64,000 nucleotides of DNA from Neckera pumila. Lineage: Eukaryota > Streptophyta > Bryopsida > Hypnales > Neckeraceae. The notes beneath the pieces are model-generated. The model did not search any database. It had not been told where the DNA came from and saw only the letters and a program-made list of their open reading frames with translations. Shown piece by piece: positions 11,130-23,016 of this stretch. The stretch's first letter is position 1; each line of letters starts with the position of its first letter. Where the stretch lies: NCBI GenBank assembly GCA_963969595.1, contig OZ018409.1, positions 32,191,282-32,255,281 of the forward strand, given 5' to 3'. The position numbers were made by a program, and so were the translations under genes.

Positions 11130-11690
11130 CTAATTCTTTTAATTCATGAAATTCAATAACTTTTACATTGTCATGTGAGAGATTGCGTTTTTTTACGAAC
11201 AAAAAACTATATGTACAAAGGAGTGCAAGAGCTTTGTTTTAAGGCGTTTGGACATGCAATATAAAGTTGTAGGTTTTCCAAAATAAAATATAATTTAATG
11301 AATTTTTTATTTCATAAAAACTTTGAAATTCAATAACTTTCACACCGTAGTTCCAAACGCCATGAACTGGCACCAATAGAAAGCTCTTTGCACAAATGAC
11401 AGCAAAGACTTTGTTTTGTGGCGTTTGGACATGCAATGTGAAAGTTATGGTTTTTCCCAAATAAAAGATAGTGTAATTCAATTTTCCTAATTCATAAAAA
11501 CTTTGAAATTCAATAACTTTCACATTGTAGGTCCAAATGCCACGAATTAAATCTCATGCACTCCTCCTCATTGTAGGTCCAAATGCCACGAATTAAATCT
11601 CATGCACTCCTCCTCATTGAGGGCTTTATGATGGTACCAAAAATGTGACCAAGGGACGCTTAGTCCAAGGAAATTTCAAACAAATCAAAC
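11130..11690. repeat. Clustered copies of a dispersed repeat (GGCGTTTGGACATGC...)
   Basis: Three diverged units repeat the theme TTTGAAATTCAATAACTTTCAC ... TAGGTCCAAATGCCACGAA. They recur around 11140-11240, 11310-11430 and 11495-11600, followed by a 50-bp direct duplication (ATTGTAGGTCCAAATGCCAC at 11525 and 11569). Related units flank the tRNA on its other side (12100-12500), and a less decayed copy sits at 35030-35160. Non-coding. Confidence 0.65.
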
Positions 11691-11912
11691 CAAACAATCT
11701 AACTTATTGAAAGGTCACAAAACATCCTCACCTTTGTTTCCATGTTGATAAAGGGTTGAATTTAGTTACAGTAGAAGGATACGATGTGGGCAGGGGTTTT
11801 TTCCTAATCATATCATTCTCCAAGCTTTGAATGAAGTTTATTAATTATAGTCAACGTGGTGATAGATGAAAATTGATAGATGAATGTACAAATAAAATTT
11901 TAAATTTTTTTT

Positions 11913-11918
11913 AAAAAA
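11913..11918 (-). terminator. Pol III terminator of the tRNA gene
   Basis: A run of six T on the minus strand (plus-strand AAAAAA) lies about 17 nt past the 3' end of the tRNA. This is a normal RNA polymerase III stop signal. Confidence 0.65.
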
Positions 11919-11935
11919 GGTGTCCCGTATTAAGT

Positions 11936-12007
11936 TATCATAGCGAGGTTTCGATCCTCGGTCCTGTGGGTTATGGGCCCACCACGCTTCCGCTGCGCCA
12001 CTCTGAT
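11936..12007 (-). tRNA. Initiator tRNA-Met (CAT anticodon)
   Basis: The 72-nt minus-strand sequence starts ATCAGAGTGGCGCAGCGGAA and has the anticodon arm GTGGGCCCATAACCCAC (anticodon CAT). This is the eukaryotic initiator pattern. The T arm is CGAGG-ATCGAAA-CCTCG; the two changed positions relative to the usual plant CCAGG/CCTGG stem compensate each other, so pairing is kept. The acceptor stem ATCAGAG/CTATGAT has one G-A mismatch at the fifth pair (usual 3' strand CTCTGAT). There is no intron and no encoded CCA. A CAA lies a few bases upstream of the 5' end and a T6 terminator follows, both typical of plant tRNA genes. The A-box and B-box regions are recognisable. The mismatch raises the possibility of a functionally weakened copy. 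It stands alone among repeats. Confidence 0.85.
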
Positions 12008-12099
12008 GCGCTTGGAACACCAAGTGGCATGTAGACAAAAAGTTTAAATACTTATAAATGATGCTTCCAAATCATGGATTGGGAATATAAAAGTAAAAA

Positions 12100-12505
12100 T
12101 AATTTTCTAATTTTTTCATTCATAAAAAATTCAAAATTTAATATCTTTTCTGCTATGAGTAGGAAAGCCACAAAACAAAGTCTCTTTGCACCTCTAATTT
12201 GTAGTGCGGTGTGAGAAGTTGCGTTCTTGATATGAATAGAAAGCTTTATGTACACATGAGTGCAAGGGCTCTATTTCATGGCATTTGGACATGCAATGTG
12301 AAAGTTACAATGTTTTTTCTAAAATAAAAGATAATTTAATTCAATTTTTTAATTTAAAAATAATTCAAAAATCCATAATTTTCACACTGTAGGTCCGAAG
12401 TCCAAACGCCACAAAACGAAGTCCATGCACCCCTCCTTGCAGAGAGCTTAATTTTCAACAGTACCAAGAATGCAACCGGGGAGGTTACAATTTCTCAAAT
12501 CTCAC
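12100..12505. repeat. Further copies of the GGCGTTTGGACATGC repeat
   Basis: Two diverged units at about 12105-12290 and 12360-12490 match those at 11130-11690 and 35030-35160. The second carries TCCAAACGCCACAAAACGAA and CATGCACCCCTCCTTG. They lie just upstream of the tRNA gene on its strand. Non-coding. Confidence 0.65.
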
Positions 12506-12509
12506 CGAA

Positions 12510-14984
12510 TCAAACAAACAAATAAAATAAAACAGACAATCTAATTTAAGGTATAGATAGAGTTATAATTATTACTATTGAATAAGCATGCAATGGAAAT
12601 GACTATCTTTTTTGTCAAATAAAAAGTGAACATGAGTGTAATTAAATTGTGGATGTATCATGTAAATAAATAAATAAATAAAACTATCTAAATTGGATTT
12701 TCCTCTACTTATCTTTGCAAAAAGAGTCTTTGCACATTTTTTCATTTATTTTTAGAAGATGCTATATTCAACAGCTAGACAAAAATTAAGAGTGTAGTAA
12801 AATAAATATCACCAAAATTAACCAAAAATAGTCAAATTAGTCGTGTGATTCAAAGTGAGCAAAATCTCTAGTCATTTTCATACTTTGGTTTTTATAACCA
12901 AGTATCTACTAGATTTAGTTGCAGTAAATGTCATCTCACTCCTATTGTCTATGACTTTTTTACAATTTGGTATAAAATTGGACAATTTGGAAATAAAAAG
13001 GTCCACCAATTTCTTGATTCAACAATTTTAAAACCAATATTTTACTAGAAATGGCAACCAACTATATCATTAGATACAAAAGCCTAGCTCTTTTGTAGAC
13101 ACTTGATATAGAGCTAACCACCTATATGCTCTAGAAAATCAAGAAAAAAGCTTGAAATTACCATGAAACCACATAATTTAGTTATGTAGGTGGTTGTGAT
13201 ATAGACAATGTACACTAGAGATGCAAACAGCTTTGTCCAAGACCAAAAGCACCCCCCAATGTGAAAAAACCTACAACGATTGATCTCCATATGAAAAAGA
13301 TGCACCCCACCTCCTTCAATGTTGTTAATTTGCATTATTGGAGAAAAAATTGTTATTATTGATTGCGTTGTCAAGAAACGATCTTGATTGTCAAGATTAG
13401 GATTTATAGATATGATACAGATATTTACAAAATACAATGTACGGACTATGCAACATGAAATACATATAAATAATAAATAATGTATATGGTATAGGTATAT
13501 AAGTATAGTATGATATACATACACAAATATTGCTACAGATATGGAATACTAATACTGTGTCAATATTCCATATTGATTGCAAGCACAGCAACTTCCAGAA
13601 AATTTAAATATGGATTGGAATATACAATATATTTCACAAGCCCAATTCATTTTATTCATTAATATACAAGTGAACTAATTAATTGGCATAAGTAGCAGTT
13701 TGTCACAATGTGTTCAATAGACACATAGAAGAAAATATCAGTATTCATAAAAAGATATAAAAATTGAGTTGGATGATTCTACCATTATTATATTTAAAAA
13801 ATTTTATTGTTGACTATACACTACAGTGTTTGATAGATAAAGCAATGAAAGCATTAGAATATAAACAAATCCAGATAGAATTTTAAAGTAAGAAAACATA
13901 GGAAGGCAAGTCCTAGTGTCTTGTTGGGCATAACAAACATGTCTCAATTGAGTGCTCTATCCAAAATTGGGCATAGAACAAAATCTACAAATATACAACT
14001 GAAGTTTGGAACTGCAATATGAAAACTTTTGAACAAATCAATCTCACAAGAGAGATATCAAGTGGACTTAGATTAATTCAATTTTAGTTTTGAAAATAAA
14101 CTCAATAGTATTGATCATTTGAATGTTTGATGGATGGTTTATATATCAATAATAGATTAGTTTAGTATGAATTGATTTCACTATAATCTACATGTATAAC
14201 CATCCTAAACCACTTAGCCATATGCATGTATTTGATGGATTCAAAGTGAATAGGCCATTCAACATCTTTGTGTCATTATATAGCATTTATTAATCTACAC
14301 TTGCTACTTTACTTATATAAATTAGGAAGCATTATTTAAAGCAAAGACAAAATAATGCTTATGGATTCCCAAAAATAGATGAAAGGCATCATTATTCTAT
14401 ATATTCCTACTAAATACTTAATTTTCTTCTAGATACATACAAAAATCAAAGTATTTTACTTGGTTCATTCTCCATACAAAAAAATTGATCCACCCCCAAT
14501 ATTTTGGCAACTTCTTTTAGAATGATTTTCCACTAAACTTGCCCAATACTATAGTAGGAACAACATATTTCATGGTATTAAGTTCAATAAATTATATTAA
14601 GAGATATTTTGGAAGTACAGTTACCTTTTAAGTTGTTTTTTATGAAAATGTTGCATAAGTGACAACCCAAATGAAAAATGAAACTAAATTTTAAATGACA
14701 CACTGAGACTTCACAAAATAATCATAAAAAATATCACAAACAACTTAATAACCTCAAGCTCTTGCATACATGGCCAATTTGATTCCAAATTAGTCTACAA
14801 TGACTTGCACCGTAGAACTAAATGTACAACAATACCATTAAATATATCCACAATGTAAATATAACTATTGAGGTAATCATGTGCCTAAAATTGGAGACAC
14901 AAATGGAAAATTGAAATATTAAAACAAACATGTATTACATATAGGTACAATTGAATGATGCCATCGGAAATTTTTTTTGCGGGA
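12510..14984. other. AT-rich intergenic DNA, no gene recognised
   Basis: Only short, unstructured open frames. Around 13430-13640 there is TATATA-type simple sequence (GGTATATAAGTATAGTATGAT and similar) ending in ATATTCCATATTGATTG. A related stretch occurs inside an RSP3 intron at about 16725-16870. Nothing else seen. Confidence 0.6.
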
Positions 14985-17900
14985 TTATTGAGGTTCTAGA
15001 CCTTCCAATAGTAAATTCATTAGACTTTGACTTGCATCCCTATTTTGTACATCAGCTACCTCAGTCTGCAATTTCATTATCACACAAAATCGCATGTTAG
15101 TTAGTAGATATGTATATTGAAGCCATCTCTACATTAATTCATTTTTGGGTAAATTAGAATCATGAGAATGAATCGATCGGCATGTCTTTTTACATTAACC
15201 CTGTAAAAACGCAGTGGCCTAAAAGTGTCCGATGGATGACAAAGAATCTTTCTATGTAAGACAAGAAAAGCCAATGTTTGTCCTTTGAATGTTATGTGAA
15301 AGGGATGGGTTTTGCATAGGAGTTTGACCTCCAATGAGTGTTTTTGGTGTTTTTTAAGCAAATGATTCACATGGTATCTAAAAGGATGATTTCCATTGTA
15401 TCTAGCCTAGCATTCCATTATAGAAAGACGCTGCAAACACTAAGTATTCAATGGATGATAGAGAATCCTTTTATATAAGATAACTGAAGCACAAATGTTC
15501 ATCCTTGGAATTTTGTGTGAAAAAAGTAGGTCTTGAATAGTAGTTTGATTGACCTCCAATGAATGCTCTTGGATTTTTTTTCTTAAAGCAAATGATTCAC
15601 ATGGTATCCAAAAAGATGATTTCCACTGTGACTAGTCCGGCATTTCAAAGTTAACCTTAGAAGGATGCCACAAACACTGAGTGTCCAATAGATGATAAAT
15701 AATCCTTCTATATAAGACAACAAAATTACAAATGTTCATCCTTGGAATTTTGTGTGAAAAGTGTGGATCCTGAATACTAGTAGTTTGTTTAACCTCCAAT
15801 GAGTGCTCTTGGATTGTTTTTTAAAGCAAATGGTTTACATGGTACTCCAAAACAAATGATTTCCATGGTCACCAAGTTGTTCTTTCAGAATTAAAGAATA
15901 TCTTACAAATTACATATGAATTGTTGACTGAGCTCAAACCTGGTCAATAAGATTGGTCGTGACATTCGACGAAGTCCGATCAACTAAATCCACTTCGCCC
16001 GTAATTCCAGCCATTACTCGTTGGGAAGCTTGCTCGGTGGCATCCAACTCGACCATAACATTGTCCTCAAAGGAAATCCATGAGTCCAAAACATTCATCA
16101 ATCGACTCATAATGAGATCGATGCCATCCACAGCTCTTTCAGACGTATCCAAGGCTGGGGTGACCTCGTCAGCCTACAAATCAATGTTCCATTCGGAGAG
16201 AATTGTTGGTTAGTTTATTGTTAGCCCGGTGGAAATTGGGAAAAAAAAACTGGTTGCAATTTGAAAACGTTGGGAAAAAATCTATAAAAATAGTTTTTGG
16301 AGTAGAAAATAGAGAGAAAAAAAAACTTCTTTACTTGAAAACATGATTCCATATGGAAATTAAAAGAAACTAGCTGATGAAACTCAAAAAATATTCTAAA
16401 CAATGGCCTACAATAAAAATGAGCCATTTTTTGGTTTACAAACTCAAGATTGTATTTGACATTTAGAAATCTATACTTCATTATTTAAACCCAATCTTTT
16501 TATTTATTTATATATATAAATACAATTGAATAATAATTTTATATTTTTATATTGTTTTTGCAATGGTGGTTTTAAGTGCAAGTCACTATTATCTAAAAAG
16601 GGACATATATAGATCTTATCAGTTCTACCCCCCAATCAAAAATAAACAAATAAATTAATAAAATATTTGATTCACCTACCCACCTCTAAAAACCAAAATC
16701 AAAATCAAAAGAACTTTGATATGGTTTGGTATATGGAATATATATAGAATATATATGGTATGATATATGGAATATTGATATAATACAACATATGGGTATG
16801 GGATGTGAAAAACGGGATACGACTATTAATCCCATATTGATTGTAATTTAGCATATTCCAATTAATATAGATATAGAAGATAATGAAAAAAATAGATATG
16901 GGGGGTATTAAATCACTTACTTATTAAATATGTGGTGTGTAATCTCTCACTACTATTCCCTCAAAAGGAACACCTCACAAGGGTCAATATACAAATATTT
17001 TTGCTATTTTTTTCTAAAATTGGTTATCAAAAGAGCATGTAATATAACAAGAATGTGAATTCAAATGACTGGTAAAATAATCATACATACCATTATTGCC
17101 ACTGCATGACGAGAAGTGACAACAACACCAAGTTCACTTTGCATTTGCTTGAGCAATTTTGGTATAAAATGAATCTCCAACTGCATATTGTAACCAAAAA
17201 AATCCAACTTATAGATAATCATTAATGATTATTCATTATTAATTATCGGAAGAAAAATGCGCAGTTAAGTAAATACTTTCCAAATTAATATAGAGTTTTT
17301 CTTTTGGGCACATGCCAAATGTAATAACTTTTGATGAGAAAATTTGAAGTAACAACCAACAACATTTCAAAATTTGTAAAAAAAGCTGAAAATATTAAGA
17401 AATTTCAAAAATCCTTAATATGTTTGACGTAGATTGTATAAAGAAACTTACAAAATTATAATAATTACTTAAAATTTAACAATGAATTCTTGCAAATAAA
17501 AATAAAAATAAAAATCATTTTAAACATTAGAATTATTACCTCTCGTTCAACGGGGTCATAAAAGTATCCTTCTTTTGTTAGTTTGTTGTATACTCCATCC
17601 GTGATTGTTTTGAGGACCCTCATTGCAATGCCCATTGCTTCAGTCTGATAATTTCAAACAATACAAATTAGTTCATGAAGAAAAAACAACAAGGCCTATT
17701 ATTTTTTTTCCGCATTAGGATACACTCTTTAAAAAATGATATCTAATAATACATTCAAAATTTGTAAACGTTGCAAATTATTGCACATCATTCAAAGTAA
17801 TATTCTATCAAAAAAAACTCTATGTATTATTTAGAATAGTTTGCAAAGATCTTTTTCCAATTGCCAATGTATAAAAAAATGTTTACAAAGAGTTCTTGGA

Positions 17901-20179
17901 AAGTCCTATAATGGATTGCAAAGAAAAAAAAACTTTGAATTTAAGGCATAATTTACAACCCAATGGATTCAAGTAGTCATGTTCAATAATTAATAATGGC
18001 TATTGATCCTTTGTAGTAAATAAATGGCAAATAACAATCTTTTGGGGCTTCAAAATGTTCAAAATTGTTCCATTCAAAGTTGTTCTCAAAATCATATGTT
18101 CAACTTTAAAACTTAACTATTTTAACACTTATTTTTTTTGATATTTTGTAATTTTTTATAATTTTTTTTGATGCAAAATTTATATAATTGAATTATTGAA
18201 TATTTGATTGTAGTATTTTATATTCTTTGAAGTTTTTTGTTTTTCTTCAATCTATCAATTTCAGAATTTACTATTTTTCAATAAAATATTACCCGAAGAC
18301 GCAATAATTCTTCTTCTTTCAATCGCATTTGTTCTTGTTTGAGCCGCCTATCTTTTTCTTCCATCATCCGTCTCTCTGCAGCTTCCATTCGTTGGGTGGC
18401 TGCTAGCTCTGCTACTCGCATTTGCTCAAACATATCCTGATTTTATCACAAAATTTTGCTAAATAATAATCCTCATTCTGTTTTTTATTTTAAAATTATC
18501 AATTTATTCTTTATAACATGTAAATAGTATAAGAAACTGTGGGAGTACTATGGATTTATTTTGAGACAAAGGGAGTGCAATATTGATTAATTAAACCTGA
18601 TGGCATCGCAAGTGTTCTAATTGTTTCTCTTCTTGTACTTCCATGAACCCTTGTTCAAGAACACGTCCCGCCAAGACCTCGCACATAGGTTCAACCTCCA
18701 TCTCAAAGTCAAATAAATCGCCTGGAAAGATCTGGCACATGTATTGATTCCATAAACCTTATAACGCCGTTGCCAACACTAAGTGTCTAATGGATGACAA
18801 AGAATCCTTCTATATAAGATAGAAAAGGAAAATGTTCAATTAGTCTTGGAATTTTGTGTAAAAAAGGGAGGTCTTGCACACTAGTTTGACTTCTAATTGA
18901 GTGTTCTTGTGTTTTTTTAAGCAAATGATTTGCATGGTATCCAAAAGGATGATTTCCACAGTGACTAGCTCGATGTCCGAGGATTAATCTCTAATACAAT
19001 ACAATACGTATAGGTTAGCTCTGTAAATAACTAGGCAAAACTTAGTTTGTGTCTAAAATTTAAAAAAAATTCTATAACTATTTCTGAAAATCTGAAAAAA
19101 ACTTCAAGGGAAAATTTGAGAAAATTTCAACTATTTCTTGAAAATAACCCTAAACCAAGAAAATTGAAACAAGCTGCCGAGTTGTTGAATTTGGAAAACT
19201 AAACTATTTTTATGCAAGATAGTGTCAAATCAGACCTAAATGTACGATATTTTGATTAATATCATGATAATAATGAAATTTCCTTTATGCAGATATTAAA
19301 ATTACAAAAAAAAATTATTTGAAAACTAACCTGAGTGAAGGCATCAGGTCCTGATTTCCATGGAATGAAAAATGGCGTTGCCGGTCTGTCAAGGAATTCA
19401 TCAGTTTGTGTATCAAAGTCATTGTAGGTTAATTTTCCACTTTGGTCTTCCAGATACAAATCTGTCTGCCATTAAAACGTCTACTTATAACTTTTATAAA
19501 CATCAATATTTTATTGATAGTATTGATAATTGAAAAAATTGAAAAATTGAAAACTAAAAGTGATTTTTTTCTTATAATTGTTCCAAGTTCTAATATGAAA
19601 AATTTTAAAGCAACACAGACCTGAATATCCATATGTTGTCTACCCATAATTGGCTCCGGAGTATTACTATAGCGTATTTTTTTAATCTTCCGCCATGGTT
19701 TAGGAACATCCTCTTGAACCTGTTCAAAACATTTTTCCACAACAAAAAAATTCACCATCAACTTACTACATAATTACATAGATGTTGATGAGAGCTAATT
19801 ATACACAATACTAAACAACAATGGTAGGAACTTACACTTTAAGTTGTATTTGTATGCAAAATATCATTTTCAATAATATTTAGTGCTACAAATATGTTTA
19901 TTCTAACACATTTCATTCCTCAAAGTATTTAAAAAATATAAAATTTACCTTGACTCTATGAAACATATTGCCTCGATGGACACGAGGATCATATGACAAG
20001 TTTTGCATTGGAGGTTGAAGTCTAGTTTGCTTGGGAGCTTTCCAACGAGGCTCTGGCTCTGCATTTTCAAGCATGTCAAGTGGGCTTTCATACTTAGGCC
20101 TCAATTTATTGCCTTTGTTGAATCGAGGATCAATTTCTTGCCGCTTCATCATTACAAATGGCTTATGAGGACCCGTCAT
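14985..20179 (-). CDS. RSP3: Radial spoke protein 3, flagellar axoneme
   Basis: Role (known): RSP3 anchors the radial spoke to the outer doublet microtubules and is an A-kinase-anchor-type scaffold in motile flagella. Coding exons in transcript order: 20179-19949, 19719-19621, 19465-19331, 18731-18597, 18436-18293, 17644-17540, 17180-17091, 16173-15940, 15065-14985. All introns are GT-AG and every exon is in phase 0; total 417 residues, shorter than the roughly 500 of the green-algal protein. Hallmarks: DPRVHRGN near residue 64; DTQTDEFLDRP then TPFFIP (128-145); GDLFDFEMEVEP followed by an amphipathic VLAGRVLEQGFMEV stretch (about 159-187), where family members bind RIIa-like partners; then a Glu/Arg-rich coiled coil (201-248). 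The tail ends GLEPQ. A 5' untranslated intron (about 20202-20683) is suggested by GCAAAG|GTAAGG and TTTTGCAG. The last exon is the least certain, since reading through at 15939 gives a stop two codons later. Confidence 0.9.
15190..15880. repeat. Three tandem ~225-bp repeats inside RSP3 intron 8
   Basis: Units start near 15190, 15416 and 15656. Each contains, in order, GTGTCC(A/G)ATGGATGA-like, AATCCTTCTATATAAGA-like, TTTGACCTCCAATGAGTG-like, GCAAATGATTCACATGG and AAAGGATGATTTCCA-like blocks. A fourth unit lies in intron 3 of the same gene (18757-18985). Confidence 0.8.
18757..18985. repeat. Fourth copy of the ~225-bp repeat, RSP3 intron 3
   Basis: Matches the intron 8 array block for block (AATGGATGACAAAGAATCCT, TTCTATATAAGATAG, AAGCAAATGATTTGCATGG, AAAGGATGATTTCCACAG). 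It is separated from that array by about 2.9 kb and five exons. Confidence 0.75.
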
Positions 20180-20699
20180 TTTGGTTGACTATATCAATTA
20201 TCTGCAAAATGGAAAAACATAGCTTATATTGAATTTTTACATTGGCATCAAACTAAAACCCTCTATCCACTTATAAGCCTAATTGGAAATTTTTCAACAA
20301 GTTTACTTAATGCATTAAGAATTAAATACATTAGCTACTCTTGTCACTTTTTAATAAGAACAAACTTAAGAAATAAATTATTGAGGATTAAACTTCGGAT
20401 TAACTTAATGGGCATTTAACCAAATTCAAGTTTGATGCATTTTAGCATAGACGTATTCAAAATTTATAAAGTGAGTTGGTCCTGATTTTGGGGCAATATT
20501 AGTTGATAATACTCACAATTTGCATTCAAAATAAATTAATTTAGATCATTTTAAATTATTTTTCATAAATTGTCTTAGTCCAGGATTACATTGCAAAACA
20601 TTCTTTAGCAAAATAGAGTGTCAAATCTTTCTATAATCCAAAATTTATATGATCACTTATTCAATTGCAGCAACTTACCTTACCTTTGCAGGAGAATTT

Positions 20700-22230
20700 G
20701 CAAATGCAAAAAAAGAAGCCTTCTAGGCAAGAGATACAGAATAGGGTATTGAGAGATTTTAGGGGTGAATGTGGAATTGGATGAATGGACTAATTTGACC
20801 TACTAGTGGGGATTCGAAATTAGTTTTGCCTACAAAATTTTGAAAAAATTGGTTAGTAAAGTAATATTTCAGCCTACAATAATTTAACTAGTGAAGGTTT
20901 GGGAAGCCTAACTTTTGTGTGCAATATGGTGTTTTGTGTAATTGGCAAAGAAGATGTATAAATTGAGGTATACAAGTGTGACACAAACTAATATTTATAC
21001 CAAGCTAAAACCTCTGACATGTGGAATTCCCAATTTGAATCTTTATTGCATCTCATTTCTCAAAAGTTACAAAACGGTCACATATTTAAACAAGTACCAT
21101 GTTGTATATGAGTATGATAAGGTTTGCATGTTACAATAACAACCAAATGAAAGATGCTAAGTGATGAATTATCCATCCAATGGTGTATGTCTTGCCATAT
21201 TTTAGTACATAATTCATTTTCAAATTCTAAAAGTCAAATATATGCAATAATATATATATTGTTCGCTACGTATTTTAAAAGTTAATTCTCTTACAAATAG
21301 TGTGATTTTCAAAAGTTATTGCAATGTCACATGCACTCATAAAGTGAATTACATTATCTTTTAGGACTTTCCTAGCAAGATTTTTGAATGACTTTATTTG
21401 GGCACTACAATTATGGCGACCTATACAGAAAAGGAGTATGCAACCTATTACTAATGTTACTATTGATTGCCACTATTGGTTGATAATGCTTCATTTGCAT
21501 TATGAATTTTTTTTTTTTAACACATAACTATCTATTTTACAAAAATTGGGCATTAAGCACTTGACATTGAGTTCTCCTTGGTTTATAACCTTTAAACTAT
21601 TCTTGAGATTTTTTGGAAAGAAAGATGTGCATGTGGATGATTCATATATATCTGCAACTCTTCTAAAACTCTTGGTGTAAAGCTCTTCTGCCTAGTAAAA
21701 ATGTGAATGAATTTCATTTGATCGCTTTAATAAATTGAAGCACTATTATTGTTTTTTTAGATGCCTTCTATAAGGCACTAAAGTATGAGGTTTTTTTTGT
21801 GAAGATTTAAATTATTGAGTTTTAATGAAGAAAATGAGAAAAAAATACAAATTATACAAAATGTTGGATGAAAAAAAATAGGAAACTATGAAATTAGTTC
21901 ACCTGCAACATTAGCATCACTCAAAAAAATATTCATTTGTAAAAGTTAGTACATTATATTAGTATTTCATATTATTCTATTGTTATATTGTAACTTTAGT
22001 AAATTATAAATTAGAATCATATATATTCATAGGATAAATGAAAGTGCCATACTTCTAACTCAATTTCATCAATTGTTTGTCACGAGATTTGTCAAAGTAT
22101 GTTAACTTTGAAATTCAAGTTGTATAAAATGTCATTTTTTTATAAAAGAATTTAAAACTTAATTCATTTAGTGCTTGCATAGTATGAACTCTTTCAACTA
22201 ATTTGGATGAATGTGGTCTATGAATGAGTG
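20700..22230. other. AT-rich DNA upstream of RSP3, no gene recognised
   Basis: Holds the promoter side of the minus-strand RSP3 gene (upstream of the inferred untranslated exon ending at 20684). Beyond that are only short frames, such as 20942-21139, that resemble nothing known. Confidence 0.5.
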
Positions 22231-22232
22231 TA

Positions 22233-23014
22233 CAGTGACTCACAAAAGTAGTTGACACCCTATATAAATCATTCTCTTAAATTGAAAAATTAGAATTATA
22301 AAGTGAAATTTGGACATGCTCTTATACAAAAGGGATGCTACTTTCTTGTTCAATTTCACTTAAAATGGACTATATTTAGACCTATTTTTATTTTGATGAA
22401 ATTTTGCTTGAAAAAAAAACTTTTTGTAAGAAGCCAAAATGTCAAATTCCTTTCCACGGGAAGAATGTACATCTTGAATAGAATCACATGCTACAAGTTT
22501 CAAGAATTGTGGATTTTTCATGAATAAATTATAAAGGATTGAAATTTGACCCTAAAATTTTGATTTTCTTATATTTTACTCTATAAATTACAAAAAATAT
22601 ATTTCAGTTACATATACTTATTTTGTGCTATTCTAAAAAATTTGAATTTTTTTGGTGATTTATAGAGTAAAAATATAAGAAAATCAAAATTATAGGGTCA
22701 AATTTAAATCCTTTATATTTTATTCATGAAAAATCCACAATTCATGAAACTTGTAGCATATGATTCTATTCAAGATGTACATTCTTCCCATAGAAAGGAA
22801 TTCGACATTTTTGGCTTCTCACAAAAAGTTTTCTTTTAAGCAAAATTTCATCAAAATAAAAATAGGTCTAAATATAGTCCATTTTAAGTGAAATGGAACA
22901 GGAAGGTAGCATCCCTTTTGTATAAGAGCATGTCCAAATTTCACTTCATAATTCTAATTTTTCAATTTAAGAGAATGATTTATATGGGGTTTCAACTACT
23001 TTTGTGAGTCATTG
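22233..23014. mobile_element. Palindromic TA-flanked MITE, copy 1
   Basis: Nearly the whole 782 bp is an inverted repeat: two arms of about 360 bp around a spacer of about 60 bp. The outer end is CAGTGACTCACAAAAGTAGT, with TA immediately outside on both sides (22231-22232 and 23015-23016). TA target plus CAGT ends suggest the Tc1/mariner superfamily. Copies 2 and 3 are at 30871-31655 and 39976-40758. No transposase; a short frame of about 74 codons in the arms is discussed under findings. Confidence 0.9.
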
Positions 23015-23016
23015 TA

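Noticed and set aside
13114..13591. 136-codon minus-strand frame rich in Ile, Tyr and His
   Set aside because: Arises from TATA-type simple sequence; composition is not that of a real membrane protein and no motif is present.
18545..18585. Possible tiny Stowaway-type element in RSP3 intron 4
   Set aside because: Inverted ends GGGAGTACTATGG / ACAAAGGGAGT are only a few dozen bases apart and poorly matched; probably a relic or chance.
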